This document shows positions 52,470 to 61,784 of a stretch of DNA of 64,000 bases, one piece after another (positions within the stretch are counted from its first letter, which is position 1; every line of letters starts with the position of its first letter). This DNA is from Lysinibacillus sphaericus (GTDB lineage Bacteria > Bacillota > Bacilli > Bacillales_A > Planococcaceae): the NCBI RefSeq assembly GCF_002982115.1, contig NZ_CP019980.1, positions 1,310,001 through 1,374,000 of the forward strand. The letters are read 5' to 3'. The notes beneath the pieces are model-generated. The model made no database searches. It had not been told where the DNA came from and saw nothing but the letters and a program-made list of their open reading frames with translations. Both the position numbers and the translations under genes were made by a program.

Positions 52470-53267
52470 ATGAATGCCCCGATAGGCGTTATTGATTCAG
52501 GAGTAGGCGGTCTAACCGTAGCAAAGGAAATAATAAAACGATTGCCAAACGAAACGATTTATTATATCGGTGATACAGCAAGATGTCCGTATGGTCCACG
52601 AACTCGACAGGAAGTACGGAATTTTACTTGGCAAATGGCCAAAGCACTCGAAAAAATGAATATTAAGATGCTCGTCATAGCTTGTAATACAGCGACTGCA
52701 GTAGCACTCGAAAGTTTACAACGTAATATGCCTTTTCCGGTACTAGGCGTTATTAATGCTGGCGCACGTGCAGCTGTAAAGAAAACGAAGCGACATGAAG
52801 TCGTTGTGCTTGCAACAGAAGGTACAATTAAAAGTGGGGCGTATGAAGAAGCCTTATTGTCTTTGAATACGTCTACCCACATTATTCCACTGGCTTGTCC
52901 AACGTTCGTACCACTAGTTGAAAGTGGCGAATATAAAGGACAATTTGCAAATAATTTAATTGCAGAAGGCTTAAAACCGTTAAAAAACGAACAATTTGAT
53001 ACGGTCATTTTAGGATGTACGCATTACCCGATTTTGCAAAAACAAATTGAAGCTGTCGTCGGAGAAGATGTTTTCGTGCTATCTTCTGCGGAAGAAACAG
53101 CAAAGGATGTCGAGGAAATGCTTGCGTATAATGGTACTTTAGCAGATACAAATGCTAAGCCCGCACATAAATTTTATGCAACGGGTTCTGTGCCGATTTT
53201 CCGTTCCATTGCAGAAAATTGGTTAGAACAAGGTACGCTTGACATACACCGTATTACATTAAAATAA
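52470..53267 (+). CDS. murI: Glutamate racemase
   Basis: Makes D-glutamate for peptidoglycan. The 265-residue product shows both catalytic Cys motifs: VIACNTATAVALES and VILGCTHYPILQ, plus the start IGVIDSGVGGLTVAKEI. GAGGCGG precedes the ATG. It corresponds to B. subtilis racE. A terminator follows immediately. Confidence 0.96.
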   Translation: MNAPIGVIDSGVGGLTVAKEIIKRLPNETIYYIGDTARCPYGPRTRQEVRNFTWQMAKALEKMNIKMLVIACNTATAVALESLQRNMPFPVLGVINAGARAAVKKTKRHEVVVLATEGTIKSGAYEEALLSLNTSTHIIPLACPTFVPLVESGEYKGQFANNLIAEGLKPLKNEQFDTVILGCTHYPILQKQIEAVVGEDVFVLSSAEETAKDVEEMLAYNGTLADTNAKPAHKFYATGSVPIFRSIAENWLEQGTLDIHRITLK

Positions 53268-53302
53268 AATCAGCTTAGCTTACGAGCTAGGCTGATTTTT
53301 TT
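53266..53302 (+). terminator. Terminator of ysmB-murI
   Basis: Stem AAATCAGC-x-TAGCT/AGCTA-x-GCTGATTT followed by TTT. Confidence 0.92.
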
Positions 53303-53330
53303 AGTCGTCATTATATTGAAATAGACAATT

Positions 53331-53972
53331 TTACATAAACAAATAAATCGCAACGAACATCGCTGCACTTCCTGCCATCACAAAGACATGCCATATTGCG
53401 TGGTTGTACTTTATTTTTTTGTTTTTGTAAAAAAATGTGCCAGCAGTATAAAAAATACCGCCGAGTAAAAGTGTCATAAACCCGTTGAATGAGATATAAG
53501 CGACCAATGGTTTATAGGCAAAGACAATCAGCCAACCCATGCCAATGTACACAATCAACGAGATTTTTTTGAAACGATGGACGAAAAATTGTTTTAAGAC
53601 GATGCCGATAAAGGCAAGAACCCATTCGATGATAAATATGCTCATTCCTAATTTTCCACCTACGGCAATAAGCGCTACAGGTGTATATGTTCCTGCGATT
53701 AATAAGAAGATGGAGCTATGATCTAATTTTTTCAAAAGCACTTTATGTGTGGGCAGTGCATGATATAAGGTCGATGCTATGTATAAACAAAACATCGAAA
53801 TACCAAAAATAATGTAACTAATAAGCTCGGTGCTTGTACCGGTTGTTAGAGCTTTATGCACTAATAGAAGGGTAGCAGGAACTGTTAAAAATGCACCGAT
53901 TCCATGTGTTAGCGCATTCCAAAATTCTTCCTTTATGGTATAACTACTATGCTCAATTGTTGATTGAGACAT
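53331..53972 (-). CDS. Hemolysin III / PAQR family membrane protein
   Basis: The 213-residue membrane protein has seven hydrophobic segments and the HlyIII/PAQR signature: KEEFWNALTHGIGAFL with the conserved His, STLYHALPTHK and LDHSSIFLLIAGTYTP, plus the late NHAIWHVFVMAGS. These residues form a metal site in the family. Function in bacteria is unsettled. AGAGGTG on the minus strand, 6 bp before the chosen ATG, sets the start. It occupies the place where B. subtilis has gerM. Confidence 0.9.
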   Translation of the reverse strand: MSQSTIEHSSYTIKEEFWNALTHGIGAFLTVPATLLLVHKALTTGTSTELISYIIFGISMFCLYIASTLYHALPTHKVLLKKLDHSSIFLLIAGTYTPVALIAVGGKLGMSIFIIEWVLAFIGIVLKQFFVHRFKKISLIVYIGMGWLIVFAYKPLVAYISFNGFMTLLLGGIFYTAGTFFYKNKKIKYNHAIWHVFVMAGSAAMFVAIYLFM

Positions 53973-54144
53973 GACCATCACCTCTTTCTTTATTATATTA
54001 CTATAACAGCTTAAGATTTTTCATTGTAGATGAAAATGTAATGCAATTGATATGATAAATATCATATATTGCATGTAGTAAATCGTCGCATCAGTGGAAA
54101 ATATGATAAAATAAGGGCGCGAAAGATTTTAGGAGGCACGATGA

Positions 54145-54897
54145 ATGATGACAAGATTTGATGGTAGAGATGCAGATGCATTGCGTCCTGTGAAAATGGA
54201 TAGCGAGTATTTATTGCATCCAGAAGGCTCAGTATTAATCCAAGTTGGAAATACGAAAGTAATTTGTACAGCAACGGTTGAAGATAAAGTACCAGGTTTT
54301 TTACGCGGACAGGGCAAAGGTTGGATTACAGCTGAGTATTCAATGTTACCTCGTGCCACAGCACAACGAACACCACGTGAATCGTCACGCGGGAAAGTGA
54401 ACGGACGTACAATGGAAATTCAACGTCTGATTGGTCGCGCATTACGTGCTATCGTCGATTTAGAAGCGTTGGGAGAACGTACAGTATGGATTGACTGTGA
54501 TGTGATTCAAGCAGACGGCGGAACACGAACTGCTTCGATTACAGGGGCATTTGTCGCAATGACACAGGCAATTGCCAAGCTTGCTGAAGAAAAACAACTA
54601 GAAAAATTCCCTGTTACTGATTTTTTAGCGGCTACAAGTGTTGGCATTGTTGAAGAGCAAGGTGCCGTTTTAGACTTAAATTATGTAGAAGATGTAGATG
54701 CAGCGGTAGATATGAATATTGTCATGACAGGAGCAGGCCGTTTTGTAGAATTACAAGGGACTGGTGAAGAAGCGACCTTTTCACGTGAGGAATTAAATAA
54801 CTTGCTTGCATTAGGCGAAAAGGGCATTCGCGAGCTTATTGAACTACAAAAACAAGCGCTTGGAGAAATAGCTCATAAAGTAGGAGGAAACTGCTAA
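54145..54897 (+). CDS. rph: Ribonuclease PH
   Basis: Phosphorolytic 3'-5' exoribonuclease that trims tRNA 3' ends. The 250-residue product shows [20 protein letters not shown], the [20 protein letters not shown] phosphate-site region and the [19 protein letters not shown] core. AGGAGG at 54131-54136 fits this ATG best; a second ATG follows at once. It overlaps or abuts ysnA, 1 bp away, as in B. subtilis. Confidence 0.96.
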   Translation: MMTRFDGRDADALRPVKMDSEYLLHPEGSVLIQVGNTKVICTATVEDKVPGFLRGQGKGWITAEYSMLPRATAQRTPRESSRGKVNGRTMEIQRLIGRALRAIVDLEALGERTVWIDCDVIQADGGTRTASITGAFVAMTQAIAKLAEEKQLEKFPVTDFLAATSVGIVEEQGAVLDLNYVEDVDAAVDMNIVMTGAGRFVELQGTGEEATFSREELNNLLALGEKGIRELIELQKQALGEIAHKVGGNC

Positions 54898-54898
54898 T

Positions 54899-55492
54899 AT
54901 GAAACAAGTTGTAATTGCTACAAAAAACAAAGGCAAAGCAAAAGATTTCGAAGCATTGTTTGGGCCGCTCGGTTATGAAGTGGTGACGATGTTTGATGTC
55001 GCACCGGACATGGAAATTGAAGAAACAGGCACAACATTTGAAGAAAATGCCGTGTTAAAAGCAGAGGCTTTAGCAAAAGAGCTTGCAACGATTGTTATTG
55101 CGGATGATAGTGGTTTAGCTGTAGATGCGCTTAATGGGGAGCCAGGTGTTTATTCGGCACGCTATGCTGGTGATCATGATGATGAGGCAAATATGGTAAA
55201 ACTATTGCAAAATTTACAAGGTATAGAAGATAACAAGCGCACAGCTCGCTTTTGCTGCTGTATTGCTATTGCGGGACCTGATTTTGAAACAACAACAGTG
55301 TTCGGCACGTGCGAAGGTGTCATTGCACATGAAAAACGTGGAACTAATGGTTTTGGCTATGATCCTGTCTTTTTTGTTCCAAGTTTAAATCGTATGATGG
55401 CTGAATTAACACCAGAAGAAAAAGGGGCTATTTCTCACCGAGGAAATGCCATTCGCAAGTTAAAGGAACAATTGCCAAACCTTATTAAGTAA
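54899..55492 (+). CDS. ysnA: Non-canonical purine NTP pyrophosphatase (RdgB/HAM1, YsnA)
   Basis: Hydrolyses dITP/XTP to monophosphates, keeping deaminated purines out of DNA. The 197 residues contain the substrate loop ATKNKGKAKDFEALF, the catalytic ADDSGLAVDAL, GVYSARYAG and the FGYDPVFFVP/SHRGNAIRKL segments. AGGAGG in the end of rph precedes the ATG. It is followed closely by ysnB. Confidence 0.96.
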   Translation: MKQVVIATKNKGKAKDFEALFGPLGYEVVTMFDVAPDMEIEETGTTFEENAVLKAEALAKELATIVIADDSGLAVDALNGEPGVYSARYAGDHDDEANMVKLLQNLQGIEDNKRTARFCCCIAIAGPDFETTTVFGTCEGVIAHEKRGTNGFGYDPVFFVPSLNRMMAELTPEEKGAISHRGNAIRKLKEQLPNLIK

Positions 55493-55504
55493 GAGGTGAT
55501 ATCC

Positions 55505-56008
55505 ATGCAAATAGTGGTCATGAGTGATACACATGGAGATAGCCATGTAATTGACCAAGTACGTGGCTTTTATCCGCATGTCGAAACGATGATTCATTGT
55601 GGTGATAGCGAACTGCCTTTTTCCCATGCTGCATTAGATGGCATGAAAAAAGTGCGGGGAAATTGTGATCTTGATAAAGCCTTTCCAGAGGAAATAATTG
55701 TGCAAGTGGGAGATGCTGCTCTTTTTGTCACACATGGTCATTTATTTAATGTTAAATCATCCATGTTGGCATTATTGTATCGCGCAAAGGAAGTCGATGC
55801 ACATATTGTGTGCTTTGGTCATTCTCATCTATTAGGTGCCGAAATGATTGATGATGTCTTATTTATCAATCCAGGAAGTTTATTAAAGCCAAGAGGTGGC
55901 AATGAAAAAAGCTTTGCAGTTATAGACATTCAAGCTAGCTATTATCAGGTGGATTTCTTCACAGAGAACAATGATCGTTTGTCAACGCATACGTTTGTTC
56001 GCGCATAA
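55505..56008 (+). CDS. ysnB: YfcE/MJ0936-type metallophosphoesterase (YsnB)
   Basis: The 167-residue calcineurin-like phosphoesterase has all metal-ligand motifs: VMSDTHGDS, MIHCGDSE, VRGNCD, FVTHGHLF and CFGHSHLLG. The physiological substrate is unknown; family members hydrolyse cyclic phosphodiesters in vitro. AGAGGTGAT sets the ATG at 55505; an upstream GTG overlaps that site. It ends the rph-ysnA-ysnB unit, matching B. subtilis. Confidence 0.9.
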   Translation: MQIVVMSDTHGDSHVIDQVRGFYPHVETMIHCGDSELPFSHAALDGMKKVRGNCDLDKAFPEEIIVQVGDAALFVTHGHLFNVKSSMLALLYRAKEVDAHIVCFGHSHLLGAEMIDDVLFINPGSLLKPRGGNEKSFAVIDIQASYYQVDFFTENNDRLSTHTFVRA

Positions 56009-56019
56009 CTAAACTTATT

Positions 56020-56063
56020 AAAAACGCTTAAGATTCTATTAAAAGAGAGTTTAAGCGTTTTTC
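56020..56063 (+). terminator. Terminator of rph-ysnA-ysnB
   Basis: Stem AAAAACGCTTAA/TTAAGCGTTTTT. Confidence 0.9.
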
Positions 56064-56151
56064 TATTTGTGGATTACAGCTTTGGAAAATACGTCCACGA
56101 ATGAATTGCATGTTAGTAGAAAGACTAAATGAAAAGAACAAGGGTGATCAA

Positions 56152-57618
56152 ATGACTAAGGCAAATAATATTGGTTGGAATTTTGATAATAGCTATGCTC
56201 ATCTACCAAATTCATTCTATAGCCATCTTCAATTAAATCGCGTGCATGCACCTAAGTTGGCGATTTTAAATGAAGCAGTGGCAAAGTCCCTTGGATTAGA
56301 TTATAGTGCGCTTCAACAAGAAGATGGGATTGAGGTGCTTGCGGGTAACGAGATACCAAAGGGGGCATTGCCGCTTGCACAGGCATATGCAGGACATCAA
56401 TTTGGACATTTTAATATGTTAGGGGACGGTAGAGCACTCCTTCTAGGCGAACAAATAACACCTTCTGGGGAGCGCTATGACATCGGACTCAAAGGTTCAG
56501 GACGAACGCCTTACTCTAGAGGAGGTGACGGCCGTGCAGCACTTGGCCCGATGCTACGTGAATATATTATTAGCGAAGCAATGTTTGCGTTAGGTATCCC
56601 AACTTCCCGTAGTTTGGCAGTAGTGACAACAGGAGAACCAGTACTTCGTGAAACAGAACTACCTGGTGCGATTTTGACGCGTGTTGCAAGTAGTCATTTA
56701 CGTGTAGGGACATTTCAATATGCGGCACAATGGGGTAGTGATGAAGAGCTTCAGAAGTTAGCTGATTATGCAATCCAACGCCATTTCCCAATGATTGAAC
56801 AGATGGAAAATCGCTATTTGAGCTTGCTTCAAGAAGTTATGGAAAGACAGGCAGCCCTTATTGCCAAATGGCAACTAGTCGGCTTTATTCATGGTGTAAT
56901 GAACACAGATAATATGACGATTAGTGGTGAAACGATTGATTATGGTCCTTGTGCTTTTATGGATCGTTATAATCCAGCAACAGTTTTTAGCTCCATCGAC
57001 CGACAAGGACGCTATGCTTATGCCAATCAGCCCCCTATTGGAGGATGGAATATTACGCGTTTTGCTGAAACGCTCCTTCCACTTATCCATGACGACCCAG
57101 AAGATGCTGTAGCATTAGCTCAGCAAGTGATTGAACAATATCCGCAGTTTTACTATACAAACTGGTTAGCGGGAATGCGCGCAAAGCTCGGTCTCTTTAA
57201 TGAAGAACAGCAAGATGCCGCACTAATAGATGAACTTCTAACGTTAATGGAAAAGCATGAAGCAGATTATACAAATACATTCCGTTCACTAACGTTTCAA
57301 AGATGTGAAGGAACGGCGCTTTTTGATAGTATGGAATTTAAAAAGTGGTACGAACAGTGGCAAGCAAGAAGACAAAGGCAAGAGCCATCCAAAGCACAAT
57401 CACAGCAGTTAATGCGAGACACGAACCCTGCTGTTATTCCGCGAAACCATCGAGTAGAGGAAGCGTTAGAAGCGGCTGTTACACGCGGTGATTATCGTGT
57501 TATGGATAAGCTATTACAGGTGCTATCTCAGCCGTACGCTCATTTAGCGGAACAAGAAGCATATGCCACACTACCAGCACCATCCAACTGTCCATACCAA
57601 ACGTTTTGTGGCACATAA
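56152..57618 (+). CDS. selO: SelO-family protein adenylyltransferase (YdiU-like)
   Basis: Pseudokinase-fold enzyme that transfers AMP from ATP to protein hydroxyls. The 488 residues include [30 protein letters not shown], the conserved HGVMNTDNM and [13 protein letters not shown] metal-binding region, and a Cys near the C-terminus (CPYQTFCGT) where family members have a redox-linked Cys or Sec. AAGGGTGATC precedes the ATG; the frame is open 17 codons further upstream without a good ribosome site. Redox-stress protection is known for the family; targets here are unknown. Confidence 0.92.
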   Translation: MTKANNIGWNFDNSYAHLPNSFYSHLQLNRVHAPKLAILNEAVAKSLGLDYSALQQEDGIEVLAGNEIPKGALPLAQAYAGHQFGHFNMLGDGRALLLGEQITPSGERYDIGLKGSGRTPYSRGGDGRAALGPMLREYIISEAMFALGIPTSRSLAVVTTGEPVLRETELPGAILTRVASSHLRVGTFQYAAQWGSDEELQKLADYAIQRHFPMIEQMENRYLSLLQEVMERQAALIAKWQLVGFIHGVMNTDNMTISGETIDYGPCAFMDRYNPATVFSSIDRQGRYAYANQPPIGGWNITRFAETLLPLIHDDPEDAVALAQQVIEQYPQFYYTNWLAGMRAKLGLFNEEQQDAALIDELLTLMEKHEADYTNTFRSLTFQRCEGTALFDSMEFKKWYEQWQARRQRQEPSKAQSQQLMRDTNPAVIPRNHRVEEALEAAVTRGDYRVMDKLLQVLSQPYAHLAEQEAYATLPAPSNCPYQTFCGT

Positions 57619-57745
57619 TGGACTGTAAACAAAGGATTATTTCTTGTCCTTTGTTTTTATTTTGGTGTAACAAGGGGTAGCGGTAACAGCATAAAAACTT
57701 TGCGCATACGCTATGGATGACTAACAGAAAAGGAGACGGTGCAAC

Positions 57746-57910
57746 GTGCATCAATATTCAAAAGGTTGGTTTGTCAAAGAGCTACGCGCAAAAGGGATTT
57801 TAGTGCATCCTCAATTAAAAACACATCTAGGCAAGTTTAAAGAATCTGAATTACGGAATTTATATTACCGCTATGTGGAGCAACAACAAACCGATACGGA
57901 GCAATCATAG
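57746..57910 (+). CDS. 54-residue DUF2639-like protein (YflJ-like)
   Basis: A short gene with GTG start and AAAGGAG at 57729-57735. The product begins MHQYSKGWFVKELRAKGI and continues with HPQLKTHLGKFKESELRNLYY. The SKGWFV start, HP-x-x-x-K-L core and LRNLY segment resemble the small DUF2639 proteins of Bacillus such as YflJ. Function unknown. It is followed by a terminator shared with the convergent gene. Confidence 0.72.
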   Translation: MHQYSKGWFVKELRAKGILVHPQLKTHLGKFKESELRNLYYRYVEQQQTDTEQS

Positions 57911-57927
57911 CTTTTTTCTCCAAGACG

Positions 57928-57976
57928 AAAAACCAGATTGATGGACAAATGCTGATTGTCGATGAATCTGGTTTTT
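57928..57976. terminator. Bidirectional terminator
   Basis: Stem AAAACCAGATT...AATCTGGTTTT with inner CAA/TTG pairing and T runs on both strands. It lies between convergent genes. Confidence 0.88.
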
Positions 57977-57982
57977 TATTTA

Positions 57983-58651
57983 TTATGAATAAAAGCGGTA
58001 GCAAAACTGCATGACAATGGCATTTGCTATCATGTCTGACATGACAAGTGCCTCTGCCTCTATATCATCAAACACTTGCACGTCTGATTGATAGTCTTTT
58101 TGAATCATCGTCACGGCTTCTTTTTTCGTTAGAGCTAAATGGCGATAAAACATTTGCTGCACAGCTTCTTTAGTTAAATATGGATTAATGGAACTTAAAA
58201 ATATGGCAATGTCATCGGCATTACGATACCATTCTTGTTCTTTAGCCGCTGCTGTTGCCGCATCTCCTTTATTCGCCGCTGTAACAAGCTGCGCTGCAAT
58301 AAGTAAATGCTCTTTTATTAGCTCTGCATAGCGATCTGCTATTTGATCGCCGTAAAAGGGGCGCAGACAATTACCTAAATCCGTCGCATTACGTAAAAGA
58401 CGTGCTTGCACAAATGGTAAATCCGGCAAATTAAAGACAATACTTATAATGGTCATCCTCGTCCAATTAACATGCTCCATCCACAACAGTCGATTCATCG
58501 CCATAAAATCAGCCTCTGCTTTACTAATGCATCTGCGATGATCCTGTTGCGGCTGTAAAAAGTGCCGAATAGGCGCTGTATACTGGTTGGATGGAGCCGT
58601 ATAGATGGCGCTTAAAGAATTCCCGGAATAGCTGTTTGAATATGGAAACAA
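57983..58651 (-). CDS. Uncharacterised all-helical protein
   Basis: The 222-residue protein has no family I can name with confidence. After a Ser/Tyr/Pro-rich N-terminal 40 residues it is almost all helix. His and Glu repeat in motifs such as LLWMEHVNWTRMTIIS, LLRNATDLGNCLRPFYGDQI, IKEHLLIAAQLV, WYRNADDIAIFLSSINPYL and YRHLALTKKEA. The regular His/Glu spacing suggests a helical bundle, possibly metal binding, but this is only an impression. Similar proteins occur in Bacillus, sometimes with doubtful labels. GGGAGTG on the minus strand precedes the start. Confidence 0.7.
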   Translation of the reverse strand: MFPYSNSYSGNSLSAIYTAPSNQYTAPIRHFLQPQQDHRRCISKAEADFMAMNRLLWMEHVNWTRMTIISIVFNLPDLPFVQARLLRNATDLGNCLRPFYGDQIADRYAELIKEHLLIAAQLVTAANKGDAATAAAKEQEWYRNADDIAIFLSSINPYLTKEAVQQMFYRHLALTKKEAVTMIQKDYQSDVQVFDDIEAEALVMSDMIANAIVMQFCYRFYS

Positions 58652-58735
58652 TGCACATTCACTCCCTTAAAAAATTCATTCTAGTGTAGAATACTCTACA
58701 CGATCCTTGAATGTGCAAGAATCCAGATGCGTCCA

Positions 58736-59482
58736 TTATTCCTCATAGATCATTTTCTTTGTCATGCCTCCATCGACCGTAATATTAATCCCTGTGACAA
58801 ATCGATTCGCAGGATTTGTTAAGTACAGACATGCTTGTGCAATATCTTCCGGCACACCAACACGCCCTACTAGATGTTGTTCATGATCGATAGCACGTAG
58901 CTGTTCATAATCACCGGTTTCAATCCAACCAGGTGATATACAATTAACCGTAATGTTATCTGGACCGAAAGAGCGGGCTAATGCATGCGTTAACGCTACA
59001 ATACCGCCCTTGGAAGCGGCATACGCTTCACTATAAGGCTCAGACATAAAAGCCCGTGTAGAGGCCAAAGAAACAATCGAACCTCCAAGCTCATTTGTCC
59101 GCATGATTTTAGCCGCTTCTCTAGAACAAAATAAAACACTCGTTAAATTCGTTTGTAAAAGATTATGCCACTGCGCAACCGTAATATCATAAGGTGACAC
59201 ATGCTCAAACTTACCCGCATTATTAATTAAAATCGTAATCGTCCCAAAATGTTGGACCGTTTGCTGCATTAACGCAACAATATCTTGTTCTTTTGACACA
59301 TCCGCCTCCACAAACAATGCCGAATACCCTTGTTCATTACACTCTTGCGCTAATTGATGCCCCAGCTCTACATTCACATCTGCAATTACAACCTTGGCAC
59401 CACGCTGTGCATATGCACGCACAATCCCTTCTCCAATTCCTTGCGCACCACCAGTCACCACAACCACCGACTTTTCAAACAT
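58736..59482 (-). CDS. Short-chain dehydrogenase/reductase
   Basis: NAD(P)-dependent classical SDR of 248 residues. It shows the nucleotide-binding GGAQGIGEG, the Asp after beta-2 (VVIADVN), suggesting NAD preference, then NNAG and the catalytic YAASK. The C-terminus, VTGINITVDGGMTKK, is typical. GGAGGT on the minus strand fits the second Met of an MCM start (59482). Substrate unknown; a glucose- or 3-oxoacyl-reductase-like role is possible. Confidence 0.9.
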   Translation of the reverse strand: MFEKSVVVVTGGAQGIGEGIVRAYAQRGAKVVIADVNVELGHQLAQECNEQGYSALFVEADVSKEQDIVALMQQTVQHFGTITILINNAGKFEHVSPYDITVAQWHNLLQTNLTSVLFCSREAAKIMRTNELGGSIVSLASTRAFMSEPYSEAYAASKGGIVALTHALARSFGPDNITVNCISPGWIETGDYEQLRAIDHEQHLVGRVGVPEDIAQACLYLTNPANRFVTGINITVDGGMTKKMIYEE

Positions 59483-59702
59483 ACACATACCTCCATTTTT
59501 GCTTATTATTTTAACAAAAAATAAGACAATGTAATGCAATAAAATAACATAAAGAAAGCTATAGCATCATACAATAAATAGGTATATAATATTTTCAAGG
59601 CAAACCTTGCCTCCATAGTAAAATTCATGTTGACATTATGTAATAAAGGACATATAATAAATATTGTCTTTCCTAAGAGGTTTTTAGGAACACACACACC
59701 AT

Positions 59703-59776
<74 letters not shown>

Positions 59777-59812
59777 TCTAAAGGTTCAGATAGATTAAGT
59801 TTGAACCAACTG

Positions 59813-59867
59813 AAAAGCGCTTCGAATCCTTTAGTATCAAGGGTTTGAAGCGCTTTTCTTTTTTTTG
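59813..59867 (+). terminator. Hairpin after tRNA-Arg
   Basis: Stem GAAAAGCGCTTCGAA...TTTGAAGCGCTTTTC with an imperfect inner part and a T run. It probably terminates the tRNA transcript. Confidence 0.8.
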
Positions 59868-59901
59868 AGAATCCGTTAGAAAAGGATAGAAAATGAAAAG
59901 T

Positions 59902-59934
59902 TTCTACACATTTTCTACACATTTTCTACACAAA
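59902..59934. repeat. Three tandem copies of an 11-mer
   Basis: TTTCTACACA-type units: the 11-base TTTTCTACACA is repeated, the first copy differing at its first base. It lies about 125 bp downstream of tRNA-Arg. Similar short direct repeats occur near integrase attachment regions, but no att duplicate of the tRNA end was seen in the window. Confidence 0.6.
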
Positions 59935-60307
59935 AAAGTACTATTAAGTCGCTTCGTGATTGTTATTGCACTAAGCCGCAAAAATGTTAAGTTTTACTAT
60001 TCGCATACAATTAGCCGAGCAAACTTCAAGACAACCGATATTCCATTAATTTTTATTAATCAATCAATTCTTTTTTAATCATTTAAATAGTGCCCTTAGA
60101 AAGTGCAGTTTCCCGATAAATATTTATTAATGTAGGGTTTTAAAAAGTTTAATCATTAAGTTTGATTAGTCGTTTGAAAAATAATAAATTTGTGTTTATA
60201 AATGTAATTGAGTTATTCAACAAAAGGGCCATTTAATTGAATAACACTTCTAAATAAAAAATAGGGTTTTTTGTTAATCTTGATGTGAGTTTGTGAAACA
60301 ATGTACT

Positions 60308-60345
60308 TAAGCTAACGAGGCAGTTTAGTTCAATAAGAAATCCGT
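60308..60345 (+). repeat. Hairpin repeat, copy 1
   Basis: TAAGCTAACGAGGCAGTTTA followed by GTTCAATAAG, a near-copy of AACTAACGAGGGCTTTAGTT and CAATAAC at 60885-60911. The two copies flank the hypothetical gene at 60398-60889. Confidence 0.6.
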
Positions 60346-60397
60346 TTTTTTGTTAAAATAAAACTAATAAATATGTTCTTTAGAGGAGCTTGTCTAA

Positions 60398-60889
60398 TTG
60401 GAAATAAACGAACGAAAGGAAAAGATTAATTTACTTCAAATGAAAAGTAAAAGAAATACCATTATTAAAGAAATGAAAATCAAAGATATTCACTTAACTC
60501 TTGATTCTTTCTTAGAACCTCAACATTCCTATGATTTACTTGGTGATTTATTCAATAAAATAGATAAGCCAGTTGAATATAAAGAGGAATTTAAATTTGG
60601 ACATTGTAAAGATAAAGCAGCTAAAGAACTAGGGTTGCTATACAAGAAAATTCCTAAGCAACTTCAAGAAAAGGAAGTTATTTTGTTTCATTTAAATTAT
60701 CGTGAAACAGGTGCGATTATTTTAAGATTGGAAGATATTTTTAGAGATATAAATTGGATAGTTAATTTTAGTGGATATTCAAACGGTGCTTTTGATTTTG
60801 TTGTTGTTGAACCGACCTTTATTTATGGAATTTGTATTGAAAGGTTTGAATATTGGGATACCTTTACTATATGGGGTTTATTCAACTAA
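60398..60889 (+). CDS. Hypothetical protein, 163 residues
   Basis: I do not recognise this gene. The start is TTG with AGAGGAGC at 60382-60389. The first 40 residues are a charged helix (EINERKEKINLLQMKSKRNT); the rest alternates short helices and aromatic-rich strands (VILFHLNYRETGAIILRL, then VEPTFIYGICIERFEYWDTF), ending WGLFN. Size, acidic aromatic C-terminus and isolated location resemble small immunity-type proteins such as YxiF-like ones, but no toxin gene is adjacent. AT content is higher than in the core genes, which suits an acquired region. Confidence 0.6.
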   Translation: MEINERKEKINLLQMKSKRNTIIKEMKIKDIHLTLDSFLEPQHSYDLLGDLFNKIDKPVEYKEEFKFGHCKDKAAKELGLLYKKIPKQLQEKEVILFHLNYRETGAIILRLEDIFRDINWIVNFSGYSNGAFDFVVVEPTFIYGICIERFEYWDTFTIWGLFN

Positions 60890-60911
60890 CGAGGGCTTTA
60901 GTTCAATAACA
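60885..60911 (+). repeat. Hairpin repeat, copy 2
   Basis: AACTAACGAGGGCTTTAGTT and then CAATAAC. The ends AACTAA/TTTAGTT can pair. Compare copy 1 at 60308-60345. Confidence 0.6.
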
Positions 60912-60915
60912 ATCT

Positions 60916-60964
60916 TCAACAAACGGGCGCAATTCTGTAGCAAGAATTGCGCTATTTCTTTTTT
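60916..60964 (+). terminator. Repeat-borne terminator
   Basis: CTTCAACAAACGGGCGCAAT then a perfect stem GCGCAATTCT/AGAATTGCGC (60927-60952) and T-rich sequence. A second, decayed copy of the same element is at 61785-61830. Confidence 0.85.
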
Positions 60965-61067
60965 GGGGGCTATTTTATAGTGTATGAAAACTGTCATTTT
61001 GTCAGTGTATATTTTGGGAAAATTTGATAAAATTTAAATAATTATAATTAGAAGGAGGCGGTACATT

Positions 61068-61109
61068 ATGAAAATCGCGAACATATTTAACGGGGTGAAT
61101 CTATTTTAA
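61068..61109 (+). CDS. 13-residue peptide with strong ribosome site
   Basis: ATG preceded by AAGGAGG at 61052-61058; the product would be MKIANIFNGVNLF. It may be a leader peptide or the surviving start of a lost gene. It lies 60 bp before the frameshifted GNAT gene. Confidence 0.3.
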   Translation: MKIANIFNGVNLF

Positions 61110-61168
61110 GGGAAGAGCGTATAAATCCCCTATAAACTACGTGGTCCCTAAAATCCGGAGGGAAAAAA

Positions 61169-61746
61169 GTGATTATTAGAGACTATAGGGTTAATGACGA
61201 GACTGGTTGGGTAAGATGCCGAACACTTGCGTTTTTACAGACTGCCTATTTTGATAATGTACTAAATAAGAAAGAATGTTATGAAAATCCAGCAATCGAG
61301 CTAGTCGCAGAGTTTGACGGTCAAATCGTTGGGCTTATTGATGTTGAATATGAAATAGAAGAACGAACAGTTTGCTCCAGAGGAGAAGGGTTAGGAGGGT
61401 GATTTGGCATATCGCTGTTCATCCTGATTTCTCCCGACGAGGAATAGGACAACAATTACTCTATGCTGCTGAAACTAAAGCTAGAAGTGTGAATTTAAAT
61501 CGTTTTGAGGCTTGGACAAGAGATGATTTATGGGTTCAGAACTGGTATGAAAAAATGAATTTTAATATCGTTGATTCCTATTATCACGTTTATTTTGAAG
61601 GAAATGAAATGAATCATCGAATTCAAAGTAATATGCCCAATCTATACTTAGTTAACGCTTTTACTCATTACGTTGGGAAGGGTATTGACCAATTTACAAA
61701 TAATAAACGTATTCACCAATGTGTTTGTTTTGAAAAATCATTTTAA
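61169..61746 (+). pseudogene. GNAT acetyltransferase with a frameshift
   Basis: The N-terminal part (GTG start at 61169, GGAGGG before it) gives RDYRVNDETGWVRCRTLAFL and LVAEFDGQIVGLIDVEYEI, then stops at 61402. In the -1 frame, the second half continues VIWHIAVHPDFSRRGIGQQL, the acetyl-CoA-binding motif, then RFEAWTRDDLWVQNWYEKMN. Joining near 61390-61402 (GLGG to VIWHI) restores one 190-residue GNAT protein. No slippery heptamer is obvious there, so a single-base indel is likelier than programmed frameshifting. The last 50 residues look intact. Confidence 0.8.
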
Positions 61747-61784
61747 TCATTTCTAAGTTATGAATGGCATATTTATCAATAATA

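Larger units (their letters stand above)
59777..60397. other. Long intergenic region after tRNA-Arg
   Basis: No supported gene over about 620 bp. It holds a terminator-like hairpin (59813-59867), three tandem copies of an 11-mer (59902-59934) and very AT-rich sequence to 60300. An imperfect repeat starting CTAACGAGGCAGTTTAGTTC follows at 60311. No integrase frame is present. Confidence 0.5.

Noticed and set aside
59899-59940. CRISPR-like array from the repeated TTTTCTACACA
   Set aside because: Units are directly adjacent without spacers and there are no cas genes.
60398-60889. Immunity protein of a polymorphic toxin system
   Set aside because: No toxin gene in the neighbourhood and no recognised immunity family; kept as hypothetical.
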